A stretch of DNA of 64,000 nt, from assembly GCA_018907035.1 (NCBI GenBank), contig JACCIC010000368.1:1-64000 (forward strand), in the 5' to 3' direction. The stretch comes from Sycobia sp. Sy_11 (taxonomy: Eukaryota > Arthropoda > Insecta > Hymenoptera > Epichrysomallidae). Positions 43,546-51,310 of the stretch are shown piece by piece; position 1 is the stretch's first letter, and each line of letters begins with the position of its first letter. The notes under the pieces were generated by a model that was not told the origin of the DNA, did no database searches, and saw only the letters and a program-made list of their open reading frames with translations. A program made the translations under genes and the position numbers.

Positions 43546-43890
43546 TTAGAAACTCAACAAATTACGACTATAAAATGTCCCGCGGGCTCGCGTCAGAGCG
43601 GCCCATAATCTAATTGCACTGATTTCGCGCCGCTCGCCACCGCGTGCCGCGTTTCAGCGATATAACTCGCGCCGCGCGCACGGAGACGTTTGTTGGGCGG
43701 CGGGCGCGCGAAGTTCGCCTCGGATCCCGGCGGTGCGCAAAAGCCATAAGGACGCGGACCAAGGTGGGAGCGTAGAGCGATGTTTAAATCGCGGAGCGCG
43801 CCCGACGAAACGGGCTCTGGCGCTTCGCATCCGCGGTAATACGAGCAAGAAAGTTTTAATGTATGCGTAAATATATATATATGTATATAG

Positions 43891-43935
<45 letters not shown>

Positions 43936-44502
43936 GGGGAATAGGCCGGAAATTCGAGATACGGCGGCTCGCCGGTGAGGAATTTTCTTAGTCCCGGGCG
44001 CATTACTATATAGGATAATTATCAAATCTGCTGCGAAACTTTTCTCCGACACTTGCAACGCAGTAATGCGCGCTCGCGCGCATTTTCACCCCATTATTGA
44101 CGCGCAAGAGACAAGAGACAGCTTAACGATCGAAAGTGTTCAAGCAAAAAAGAAAGGAAACGCTACTCCCGACGTTTAACACACATACACACACACACAC
44201 ACACATAAATATATATCTAAATATATATATGAGGTGGTAATGCGCTACAGTTTCACCTCATAAAATGGCCCTACATATGTAATTGGCTCCCCTACATACA
44301 CGCCCATTTTTCCTTCGATTCGAAACGGAAAGACGACGGGTGGGCGTTGAGGATCGCAGTTACGTAAGCCGCGGGTGTGCAAATGCACGCGCGCGAGCGA
44401 GTCCACGACGTATGCATAGGCGTGGACTCTCTTTGCCACCCGTACATTTTCCTGTCCCTATATATACATATATACTTCTCGTTCACCTTCTCTTTAAACC
44501 GC

Positions 44503-44559
<57 letters not shown>

Positions 44560-45699
44560 ATATGGTATGGCGCCGTTACTCGGTCGCACGAATTTACCCC
44601 ACCCTCTGCCACAGATTGTGAATTCCCCATGAAGATCTATATATACACACATACGCGCCAGCCAATATTCCTCACGGGAATTCGCTCGTTTTGCCCCGTG
44701 TGAAAGGGGAAAGGATTTCCCATCATCGTCGGGTGCCGTCGATATGTATATATATATATAGGGCAGCCTTTCCCAATTTCCACGAGAGCGCGTGTACCTA
44801 GCATACGGATGTGTACCTATGTGTATGTACGTGCGTGTGTGGGTGCCTGGGTGTGTGTAAGCGCGCGTTTATCCGTGCGACGCGCGGACAAATTCCTCGG
44901 CGTGCATGCGAAGCGAATCTATACGTATACGTATGAAAAGCAAAATACATCGACACACGCGGATTATATATCGGCACATACGCGCGCGCACACGCGCCGC
45001 GAGCGGCTGCAGGTTTCAGAGATCTTGCGCAGGTGCGCGTATATATATATATATATATATATACGTATATATCGACAGGTGAACGTACTTTTATGTAATT
45101 GCGCGTTTTGATGGCTTTGACATATTGCGTCACTGCGCGAATGTTAAAAACTATTAATTATCCGTTTAACACTCGGCGTAATAATCGGTGGTATAATTTT
45201 TCTGAAGTATATATATATATAAGAATTCACTCTCTCTCTCTCTCTCTCTCTCACTCTCGCTCTATCTCTTTTAGGAAAAGGCTTTTTTCTCCGGTTGATG
45301 AGGTATTACGGTGAAATTGTTTCATTGGTCAAATTAATTTGCGCGACAACGATGCATGAATATAAATCAATATCGAATTTAATGGTGGCGGTGCAAATCA
45401 AAGAAATTATTTGAGATCATTCGACGATTTTTTCTAAACGTAATCCAATCGATATTGTATCACTGTTACAGAAAGTTTTTTCACCATCGTTAATTAGTAA
45501 ATATCCCCGTTGTACTTAAGTAGTGTCCGATTCGAACTTAAAGGACGTTGTTTATTTGACTTTGATAATTGGCGCGATAGCTGTCTTTATTTATTTGTCT
45601 TGATGCGAGATAAGTCGAACTGGAGATCCGCCCTGTTCCCGCGCGCAGAGAGGATGCAACGTTTGACGCAAGAACGCAATCGACGATTCAACGCCCGCT

Positions 45700-45752
<53 letters not shown>

Positions 45753-47160
45753 TTGCGCAAAACGTTTCCTCCCTCATATCCGCACTATCTTCGCTTATTT
45801 TGTGCAAATATACATACAGATGGCTTTCCGCAAAAGCCCGCAAGGCGCAAATCAAAGAGTTTTGCAGCGCGGTGCGCAATATAATTAGTTTATCGCCTCG
45901 AGTACCTAAACGTACATATATAGAAATTTTAATGCTTACCGCAAAATGGTAATTCCCCGTGCCATTTTCCTTTGTTGCTGCAGGTCATGGTGTTCGTGCT
46001 GAAAGCAAAATTGAACATGTTGTATGTGCGTGCGTGCGTGCGTGCGTGCGCGCGCGTTTATTATTATTATTATTATTATTTTTCGTATATTAAATTATTA
46101 AATCGCACAGCTCTCGGTCACGGTGGATGGTCGCGTTTAACCGCGTATTAACCTTCGGGCCCGTTATCTCGCGAATTATTATTGCGCGCAATGATAAATA
46201 ATGGATGAATAAATCGAACGCTCGAAAACACGTTTATCTTGGGAATAGATGGTAATTCGTCCAATGGCAAATTGTATCTCAATATTACATATGTGTATTT
46301 ATTAATATGTATCTCGATGTTACATACTGTTGCGGTATAATCGATATTGCCCAATGATAATTAATTTTTATCGCCCATTTTCTCCGGCTGTTTTATTATG
46401 CGCCGAGCGCGCCAGGGATACGTCGTTTGTTTAATTGAGTTGTAGCCCGAGATACGTCGAATTTTTACCTGTACGGCTGATACGGCATTTCACAGCAAAA
46501 TGAAAATCTTTAACGGCGAAGCAACCGCTAATAATTGCTAATTAATTTTATCCGTCGTCTAAATAACACATGTTTACGGCAATACAGCGGATTTACGATC
46601 GATGTTTAGACAAGTTTCGGTATGCCTCGACATTGTTTTCCAACGGTGTCGTAAAATATGCATTTTAATATTTTAACAGTAAATTATTTTTTACGATAAT
46701 TGTTAAATCAATCGGGATTTACAATTGTGCAGATACATTTTGTACGCGCTTTTGGATCGTGGCACAAACTAATGGTATAGAATAGTAGAAAGTACGTTTA
46801 AAAAAAGACCGATAAGATTGATGTGAAGCATACGTAAATAATGGAAAGGTCGCGCCTTGAAAAATGTCGGAAGTGCGAGATTAATAGCGTTTATCACGAG
46901 GTTCGAATGGAATATAGTCGTGTCTTGATTTAATCCAATGATAGGTGTATAATTTATAATTTTTATCAAAAAAATGCATGGCATAAAATCGCGTAAAATT
47001 TTTAATTTTTTGTTTCTTGGCAATATCGAATCGCTAAATTGAGAATTTAATTAATATAAGTTTGAATCAACGCGACGATACGGGCACTTAAGGGGAAGTT
47101 GTGTTGTTCCTCTAAACTTTGAGAACAATGCGGTGTAAATAGGTATAACGATATATATCA

Positions 47161-47215
<55 letters not shown>

Positions 47216-47376
47216 CTCGGTCAATGGGAAAAGCAGCGCGCATACTTTTCCCAGTGAAATAATTAGCGCGGACTAGATTCAGCGTCGGTGCCATATATAT
47301 ATACACGTACAGGTGCTCGCGTTCGAACTTCCGGGGAACGTGTTCGAAGGGCGTTAATGTGTTGAATACACACACA

Positions 47377-47433
<57 letters not shown>

Positions 47434-47569
47434 TTAGGCACATATACTCACCCAAAGAGCTCGTAGCCGGGATCACAGGTGTAGAGAGCCGAGGTGCCGA
47501 CCCTGAGCGACTCGTCCGACAGGGCTACCCTCGCGTTCATCGGCACCGCTGGATGGCCGCACTTCTTTT
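28165..47569 (-). CDS. fw: Furrowed-type selectin-like receptor: CCP-FTP-CTLD-CCPx10-TM-tail (21 exons; signal exon missing)
   Basis: This gene encodes a single-pass cell-surface adhesion protein. In Drosophila, Furrowed is known for eye and bristle phenotypes and for stabilising Frizzled in planar cell polarity. Twenty-one exons join with consistent phases to 1,096 residues. Domains by residue: CCP1 about 4-58; fucolectin/FTP 61-202; C-type lectin about 208-348; CCP2-11 about 353-963; transmembrane helix 978-999; tail 1000-1096. Each CCP has four cysteines and the late Trp. The order matches the fly protein. More than ten N-X-S/T sequons lie in the ectodomain. The first exon starts one base into a codon, so at least one upstream exon with start and signal peptide is missing. 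The start at 47569 is therefore not the true start. Exons: 47569-47452, 45998-45940, 42436-42227, 40886-40791, 40654-40532, 40113-39950, 39139-39013, 37718-37569, 36044-35868, 35676-35497, 35357-35239, 34267-34033, 33636-33463, 32995-32816, 31861-31616, 30735-30556, 30161-29988, 29879-29700, 29571-29463, 29291-29109, 28270-28165. Confidence 0.93.
28271..29108 (-). other. Last fw intron
   Basis: An 838-base phase 2 intron in the AT-rich part of the window, without long microsatellites. I see nothing coding in it. Confidence 0.75.
29109..29291 (-). CDS. fw: fw exon: cytoplasmic tail, tyrosine-motif part
   Basis: A 183-base phase 2-2 exon. It begins with basic residues ([11 protein letters not shown]) and then carries SYATL (Tyr1029), TMYENV (Tyr1041), LYDHPYSIT (Tyr1050 and Tyr1054) and STYG (Tyr1061). 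YATL and YENV fit the YxxPhi sorting pattern, and YEN fits a Grb2-type SH2 site if phosphorylated. The acceptor is gttacag|G and the donor TATGG|gtaggt. Confidence 0.92.
29463..29571 (-). CDS. fw: fw exon: juxtamembrane and transmembrane segment
   Basis: A 109-base exon, phase 1 in and 2 out. It reads [15 protein letters not shown], then a hydrophobic run of about 22 residues ([19 protein letters not shown]) followed by Arg. The Arg/Lys just after the helix fits a stop-transfer signal for a type I membrane protein. Confidence 0.94.
29700..29879 (-). CDS. fw: fw exon: CCP11 (membrane-proximal)
   Basis: A 180-base phase 1-1 exon reading [16 protein letters not shown], then [14 protein letters not shown] and [14 protein letters not shown]. 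This is the last sushi domain before the membrane. The donor is GAGG|gtaaag. Confidence 0.95.
29988..30161 (-). CDS. fw: fw exon: CCP10
   Basis: A 174-base phase 1-1 exon reading [16 protein letters not shown], then [15 protein letters not shown] and [15 protein letters not shown] complete sushi domain with sequons NAT and NGS. The donor is TTCG|gtacgt. Confidence 0.95.
30162..30555 (-). other. fw intron between CCP9 and CCP10
   Basis: A 394-base intron whose plus strand shows TTTTTG-type repeats and T-runs (30178-30231 and 30388-30420), which are A-rich on the sense strand. No TA array is present. Confidence 0.75.
30556..30735 (-). CDS. fw: fw exon: CCP9
   Basis: A 180-base phase 1-1 exon reading [16 protein letters not shown], then [13 protein letters not shown] and [15 protein letters not shown] complete sushi domain. 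The donor is AGAG|gttcgc, a weaker site than the others. Confidence 0.94.
30736..31615 (-). other. fw intron between CCP8 and CCP9, with three TA arrays
   Basis: An 880-base phase 1 intron with TA arrays at about 30870-30919, 31251-31302 and 31515-31549. The last stands about 65 bases past the CCP8 donor. No exon is seen between them. Confidence 0.8.
31616..31861 (-). CDS. fw: fw exon: CCP8, extended form
   Basis: A 246-base phase 1-1 exon, about 66 bases longer than its neighbours. It reads [16 protein letters not shown], then a Gly/Asn/Thr-rich insertion ([14 protein letters not shown]), then [14 protein letters not shown] and [14 protein letters not shown]. The extra residues lie between Cys1 and Cys2, in the variable loop region of the CCP fold. 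Confidence 0.94.
31862..32815 (-). other. fw intron between CCP7 and CCP8
   Basis: A 954-base phase 1 intron. TA arrays at 32673-32714 and 32767-32787 lie close to the CCP7 donor. AT-rich unique sequence and an A-rich run (32341-32368) make up the rest. Confidence 0.8.
32816..32995 (-). CDS. fw: fw exon: CCP7
   Basis: A 180-base phase 1-1 exon reading [17 protein letters not shown], then [14 protein letters not shown] and [15 protein letters not shown] complete sushi domain with three N-glycosylation sequons (NGS, NKS, NGS). Confidence 0.95.
32996..34032 (-). other. fw introns flanking CCP6
   Basis: Two introns lie here on either side of the CCP6 exon (33463-33636): 33637-34032 (396 bases) and 32996-33462 (467 bases). 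The first holds GT arrays (about 33675-33702 and 33988-34013). The second holds two TA arrays (33095-33133 and 33251-33293). Confidence 0.75.
33463..33636 (-). CDS. fw: fw exon: CCP6
   Basis: A 174-base phase 1-1 exon reading [17 protein letters not shown], then [13 protein letters not shown] and [15 protein letters not shown] complete sushi domain with acceptor tttcag|TG and donor GAAT|gtatgg. Confidence 0.95.
34033..34267 (-). CDS. fw: fw exon: second half of CCP4 plus all of CCP5
   Basis: A 235-base exon, phase 0 in and 1 out. It first reads [17 protein letters not shown], closing CCP4. It then reads [28 protein letters not shown] and [14 protein letters not shown], a full CCP5. It is the only exon encoding parts of two sushi domains, so an intron between them has been lost or never existed. 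Confidence 0.94.
34268..35238 (-). other. fw intron inside CCP4
   Basis: A 971-base phase 0 intron with TA arrays at 34408-34460, 34573-34594 and 34783-34826 and a CA-type array at about 34541-34567. It is the only phase 0 intron within the CCP series. Confidence 0.8.
35239..35357 (-). CDS. fw: fw exon: first half of CCP4
   Basis: A 119-base exon, phase 1 in and phase 0 out (GATAAT|gtaagt). It reads [16 protein letters not shown], then [15 protein letters not shown]. It supplies the first two cysteines. The domain is interrupted by a 971-base intron, unlike most CCPs of this gene. Confidence 0.93.
35497..35676 (-). CDS. fw: fw exon: CCP3
   Basis: A 180-base phase 1-1 exon. It reads [16 protein letters not shown], then [13 protein letters not shown] and [15 protein letters not shown]. 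One complete CCP. The flanking introns are only 190 and 139 bases long, and the 139-base one is about one third TA repeat. Confidence 0.95.
35868..36044 (-). CDS. fw: fw exon: CCP2
   Basis: A 177-base phase 1-1 exon encoding one complete sushi domain. It runs from [14 protein letters not shown] through [13 protein letters not shown] to [16 protein letters not shown]. All four cysteines and the Trp are present. It follows the lectin domain directly. Confidence 0.95.
36045..37568 (-). other. fw intron between lectin domain and CCP2
   Basis: A 1.52 kb phase 1 intron at a domain boundary. It carries a (TA)n array at 37395-37443 and a T-run at about 36253-36263. It is otherwise AT-rich unique DNA without a supportable exon. 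Confidence 0.8.
37569..37718 (-). CDS. fw: fw exon: C-type lectin domain, C-terminal part with QPN and WND motifs
   Basis: A 150-base phase 1-1 exon reading [18 protein letters not shown], then [17 protein letters not shown] and LHWICQN. It contains the long-loop tripeptide QPN, where mannose-type lectins have EPN and galactose-type have QPD. It also has the WND calcium motif and the closing cysteines. The calcium site therefore looks present, with unusual ligand residues. Confidence 0.95.
37719..39012 (-). other. fw intron within the lectin domain
   Basis: A 1.29 kb phase 1 intron with TA arrays at 38172-38209 and about 38331-38350 and a GT array at 38551-38575. No exon is seen. Confidence 0.8.
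39013..39139 (-). CDS. fw: fw exon: C-type lectin domain, middle part
   Basis: A 127-base exon, phase 0 in and 1 out. It reads [15 protein letters not shown], then [14 protein letters not shown] and TWKWVDG. The WIGA segment corresponds to the canonical WIGL core motif of the family, and W.W.DG follows as usual. Confidence 0.95.
39140..39949 (-). other. fw intron within the lectin domain
   Basis: An 810-base phase 0 intron. It has a short TC array (39165-39182), about 17 A residues at 39872-39888 followed by CAAAAA repeats, and otherwise unique sequence. Confidence 0.8.
39950..40113 (-). CDS. fw: fw exon: C-type lectin domain, N-terminal part
   Basis: A 164-base exon entering in phase 1 and leaving in phase 0 (TTTCAG|gtaaac). 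It reads [11 protein letters not shown], then [33 protein letters not shown]. It contains the first cysteines and helices of a C-type lectin fold ([21 protein letters not shown]). Confidence 0.95.
40114..40531 (-). other. fw intron between fucolectin and lectin domains, with CGAGG repeats
   Basis: A 418-base intron separating two domains at a phase 1 boundary. It contains a GC-rich CGAGG-type short tandem repeat (40301-40343) and a short TA array (about 40470-40487). Confidence 0.8.
40301..40343. repeat. CGAGG-type short tandem repeat in fw intron
   Basis: About five units of GAGGC/CGAGG followed by (CGAG)n. It is G-rich on the plus strand, so the fw transcript is C-rich here. Confidence 0.9.
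40532..40654 (-). CDS. fw: fw exon: fucolectin domain, C-terminal part
   Basis: A 123-base phase 1-1 exon reading [19 protein letters not shown], then [18 protein letters not shown] and ATD. It completes the FTP domain with the typical GQYV.LQL and LCEVEVF strands. The donor is GACG|gtaagt. Confidence 0.94.
40791..40886 (-). CDS. fw: fw exon: fucolectin domain, middle part
   Basis: A 96-base phase 1-1 exon. I place the acceptor at ccatgaag|GC because it keeps the phase and gives the continuous reading [18 protein letters not shown], then [15 protein letters not shown] later ag (gcaag|AC) would also keep the phase but would drop HQPLQ. The donor is ATCG|gtaag. Confidence 0.9.
40887..42226 (-). 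other. fw intron within fucolectin domain
   Basis: A 1.34 kb phase 1 intron. It has one long (TA)n array at about 41611-41667 and otherwise AT-rich unique sequence. Nothing coding is visible. Confidence 0.8.
42227..42436 (-). CDS. fw: fw exon: fucolectin (FTP/F5-8C-like) domain, N-terminal part
   Basis: A 210-base phase 1-1 exon that reads [12 protein letters not shown], then [25 protein letters not shown] and [11 protein letters not shown]. This matches the eel-fucolectin/tachylectin-4/pentraxin-1 (FTP) fold: the start of the beta-sandwich, the WWRVDL strand and the Arg-rich CC motif. The family binds fucose-type sugars through a His/Arg pocket; whether this copy does is unknown. Confidence 0.93.
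42437..45939 (-). other. Long fw intron between CCP1 and fucolectin domain
   Basis: This 3.5 kb intron contains TC arrays (about 42934-42969 and 45229-45263), a T/C tract (43157-43196), TA arrays (43512-43543, 44505-44557, 45042-45062, 45704-45750), a GA array (43894-43933) and a CA array (44181-44205). A CpG-rich stretch lies at 43570-43830. No coding exon is evident. Confidence 0.8.
45940..45998 (-). CDS. fw: fw exon: second half of CCP1
   Basis: A 59-base micro-exon between ttcag|C and TTTTGCG|gtaagc. It reads [19 protein letters not shown], giving Cys3, the Trp and Cys4 of CCP1. The phases (2 in, 1 out) fit both neighbours exactly. It is far too short to show up as an open frame. Confidence 0.9.
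45999..47451 (-). other. fw intron inside CCP1
   Basis: It splits CCP1 between Cys2 and Cys3. It holds a (TGCG)n array (46027-46050) directly beside a (TTA)n array (46057-46081), a (TA)n array (47163-47212) and an interrupted (CA)n array (about 47368-47430) ending 22 bases from the exon at 47452. The rest is AT-rich unique sequence with no supportable exon. Confidence 0.8.
46027..46081. repeat. Adjacent (TGCG)n and (TTA)n arrays in fw intron
   Basis: A (TGCG)n array passing into CG (46027-46056) abuts a (TTA)n array (46057-46081), about 30 bases from the CCP1b exon acceptor. Confidence 0.92.
47452..47569 (-). CDS. fw: fw exon: first half of CCP1
   Basis: The acceptor is ctcag|AA and the reading is [14 protein letters not shown], then [11 protein letters not shown]. 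This supplies Cys1 and Cys2 of an N-terminal sushi domain. It enters one base into a codon and leaves after two (GG|gtgagt). It is the most 5' exon I can support; the missing signal-peptide exon must end with a single base of a codon. Confidence 0.9.
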
Positions 47570-48347
47570 CTGAGAACACAAAAAGAAAACACACACATAG
47601 AATATAAACCAGGCGCCAGGTGGAAAAGTTCGAGGATGGTCGAGAATTCGTGGTTGGACTGGCTAATTCTATATACGCGTATAATGCGCGGCGCCTTTGC
47701 CCTTCGTTCGCTCGCGCGATCAAAACGGCCGGTTCTTTGCGCGCGGCTGCGTCGGCAATGTTTTTTTTTTTTTTTTTTTGGAATCGAGCGCCCCGATGCC
47801 CGATCTCCCCGAAGCGTCGCGAGTTTTTCGTTCGTCAATGCGCTCTGAGCCGCGAACCGTCATTTCGCACTGTGGACGGAAACTCTTTCCTCGACTGGGA
47901 ATGCAATGTTTGACGTGTAACGGTCATTGTTATTGAAAGATTAAACGAAGGATAAGTACCATTTTCAATTACGCATTGGAATATCTCGGAAACAAAATGG
48001 AAAAAAAAACCCTATGGGCGATCGATCGATCAGGAAATGGAAGTATCTTGTAAGAATCTCTATTTTTTTTCATTGTATGAATTTTATAGGATTGAAAAAA
48101 TGTGTAACCAACTTGGTTTTTTCATCGATGTTCATTTCGGCACTGATTCTGTTTTTCGAGAGGAGACTTCGTCGGAAAAAGTAAACAGTTATACAGGAGA
48201 AAACAAAGCAAGAGAAAAAAAAATCTTTCAGATAATAATGACTGTCGAAAAAGGCTCGGATGCGTTGTTGAAGGAAAAACTGGACACGGATCTGGGCGCA
48301 TTTTACGAATTCAATATCGAATTCACGAACTGAAATCATTAAAACAA

Positions 48348-48391
<44 letters not shown>

Positions 48392-49027
48392 TACTAAAAA
48401 CAAAACCTTAACCTCGCGACGTCTTATTTAAGGCCTTGGCCAAAAATTAGATCGGTTATTCAGCCAGTGACTCTTACGTTTTCTGAAAATGGTATACGAT
48501 CTCTTGCAGTTTTTGGCCGGCCAGTATTAGTACGCAATGAGAGAGCTATGCTTGCGTCCGCCCAAAATGCATATCGACTTTTACCCAACACTTTTCCCTG
48601 ATCATCACCAATTTGCTACTTTATTTACTGCTACCAATTTACTACAACCACATAGTGACATCAACGACGCATTCCGCGTAAGCCCGAGGAGAGTGAAAAG
48701 TCGATTCGACGAAAGCTGCCGTTATTATTTTTTTTTTTTTGTTTTCTTTTTTCGGCAGCGATAATCAATAACAGTTCCGGCAAGTTCTAAGGTGCGCGAG
48801 AGCTTTTTTTATCACTCCCTTAGCTCTCGAGCACGACCTAATCATAATAAACGCACTCTCTAAATGGAAATCAGTGAAAATCGGGTCATTCCTCAACAAA
48901 AAGCAAAAAGATCCCCGCTACTAAATTAGCGATGTATATTCGCTATTTTTCGTCGAATCCACAGCGCGAAAATAGTGAATATTCATCGTTTCAGTTGGCA
49001 AAAAGTTGGCTGTTTTGCTTCCCCCTG

Positions 49028-49058
<31 letters not shown>

Positions 49059-49401
49059 CTATCAGCCTGCGGACTTTCAGCCACGATGCAGATTTAGAGA
49101 GTATATAATGACCGAGCTCTACAACAATTAAAATAGGACGAGTTCGAGCGTTGTATATGTATATAATGCAATTTTATTTTCAGCCATAAGGTGGGCAATT
49201 CAGCATGGAAAACTTTTCAATTAAAAGCGAGCAGGATGGCCAGCCACGTGCGTCGTGAGTGTGTGTATGTGTGTCTACCTATACCTATAATAACAAACCA
49301 CGTATAAACTCGATTTCACGACGCGCACTTCCGAGAGCGCGAAGATCTAACGCGACGCCGCGGGGACTTTCTAAATGTTCACCACGCGCGCGCGCGCTCG
49401 A

Positions 49402-49447
<46 letters not shown>

Positions 49448-49875
49448 GCCCCTGATCCTTGGGCAAAACTGCAGCTGTAGCGCACGAGCATCGCGGATCT
49501 GCTTTCGTCTCTTATGTAGGGATTTTACGATGCATATATGTAGATGCATGCGCCATAAGTGAGCCACACGTTAACCGGGTTAATCCAGGCCGTTCGAGCC
49601 GAGTCCCGGCAGCCGCCGATCTGTCGGCATTGACATTGGCTTCGTATCCCCGGCCACGGGCGGATGTCCATGATCCATCGATGGCTCGCGGGCCATACGG
49701 AGGTTCTCTTTCACCCTCGCCCTTCTCCCTCAACACGCTCAGCCGAGCCTAATTGTGCCTCCTCTTTGTCACTCGTTCTAGCGGGGGAGGCCGCCGCGGT
49801 TTTCGTTGCATTTTGACGCGCGGACGAACGGTGGGCGTCGCGTCGTCTCGAGCGCTAATCGAGCCTACTGTGGTA

Positions 49876-49936
<61 letters not shown>

Positions 49937-50100
49937 TATATACATATATATTAGAGGTCGTTTAGCAACTCTCGAAAGAGAGTTTTTTTAATAAACTATC
50001 GACGTATTATTTTCATTTGTATTAAACGAACCGGTTGGAAATCGCCGTGCTGTCGCCTTCCCTACCTCCCTCCCTCTCTCTGAAAAATTACGGTCTGTGC
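47570..50100. other. DNA upstream of the first readable fw exon
   Basis: Probably fw intron. It contains T19 (47760-47779), TA arrays (48351-48387 and 49877-49949), a TC array (49027-49054) and a GA array (49406-49443). No exon ending in a single codon base with a signal peptide could be identified. A weak open frame at 48037-48333 is listed separately. Confidence 0.6.
48037..48333 (+). CDS. Weak hypothetical open frame (98 residues)
   Basis: I do not recognise it. It ends with an ordinary-looking hydrophilic stretch (TVEKGSDALLKEKLDTD, then LGAFYEFNIEFTN) and crosses no microsatellite. It lies opposite in strand to fw. No domain, signal or membrane segment is evident. Chance is likelier than a real gene. 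Confidence 0.1.
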   Translation: MEVSCKNLYFFSLYEFYRIEKMCNQLGFFIDVHFGTDSVFREETSSEKVNSYTGENKAREKKIFQIIMTVEKGSDALLKEKLDTDLGAFYEFNIEFTN

Positions 50101-50126
50101 GTAAAAATATTACCGCGAGTGAGCGT

Positions 50127-50128
<2 letters not shown>

Positions 50129-50194
<66 letters not shown>

Positions 50195-50210
50195 TAGATA
50201 GATAGATAGA
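50129..50210. repeat. Compound (TA)32-(GATA)n array
   Basis: About 64 bases of pure TA run directly into about five GATA units. A second TA array follows at 50245-50290. Confidence 0.96.
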
Positions 50211-50235
50211 AATTAGAAAATCAGCATTTCACTTT

Positions 50236-50294
<59 letters not shown>

Positions 50295-50846
50295 ATTATC
50301 TATATGTATATAGAAAACGACGTGAGTATAGGTTGAATTGACGAATCAAGCGAAATCGTGCGTGCAATCTAGGCGGGGTTCGACTATCACGAGTCGATAT
50401 ACAGGCATCGCATGTCGGACTTGGACACGCACGCACACTGTTGCCCCTCCACTATATATATAGAGACTGCTAATCTATACATTCTGTGTACAGCTAGTCC
50501 ATATACGCATTTATCATTTCTTATATACATATATAACGTTGAACGAATGTATATGTACGGTTGTATGAGTCCGTTCAACGAGATGTGCCCCCCCCCCTCC
50601 AGCCGCCCCCTCGTGTATCCAGTGAAACTCGCGCACTTATGGAAACCGTATTTCAACTCGGCAACGCTCATATTTTCGTGAATATTTATAATCTCGGTGC
50701 GCGGATTAATACGCGCGTGTGCTTCTAATCTTAATCGTTATACAAGCCACTGCTGGCAGTCAGCGCAATGTATTTTCAACTATCAATCATGCCCTCCGAG
50801 CTGTCTGTCTCGAAATATCGTTGGGACTAATTTGAAAAGCGGCTCT

Positions 50847-50891
<45 letters not shown>

Positions 50892-51112
50892 CTGCTAATC
50901 CAGTGCGAGATTAATTTATTAACTATATGTGCTCTCGTAAAATCAATTGCGAAAGAACGAGCGTACCGTAAAATCTAGGCGCACACGTTGAAAAACTATT
51001 CCACCAATGAGATGATCGCACGCTGACGAGTATCTCGATGATTTGAAAATATCTCAATTACAATATCAGGAATATACGCTGTGTAGGTAAAAAATCTCCT
51101 TGAATGGATGTG

Positions 51113-51169
<57 letters not shown>

Positions 51170-51255
51170 TTATATGAACCGTACCATGGCTGACCGTTTC
51201 GAGATTACCGTTACTGCTCGCGTACGCCCCCCTGAGCGTTTTTCTCCTTTTCTTA

Positions 51256-51310
<55 letters not shown>

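Noticed and set aside
46880..46930. ggttcgaat string resembling a tRNA T-loop
   Set aside because: There is no matching acceptor stem, anticodon arm or A-box at the right distance.
46769..47023. 84-codon minus-strand frame inside the CCP1 intron
   Set aside because: It is an Ile/Leu/Asn-rich AT-driven frame. Including it would break the exon phases that otherwise fit.
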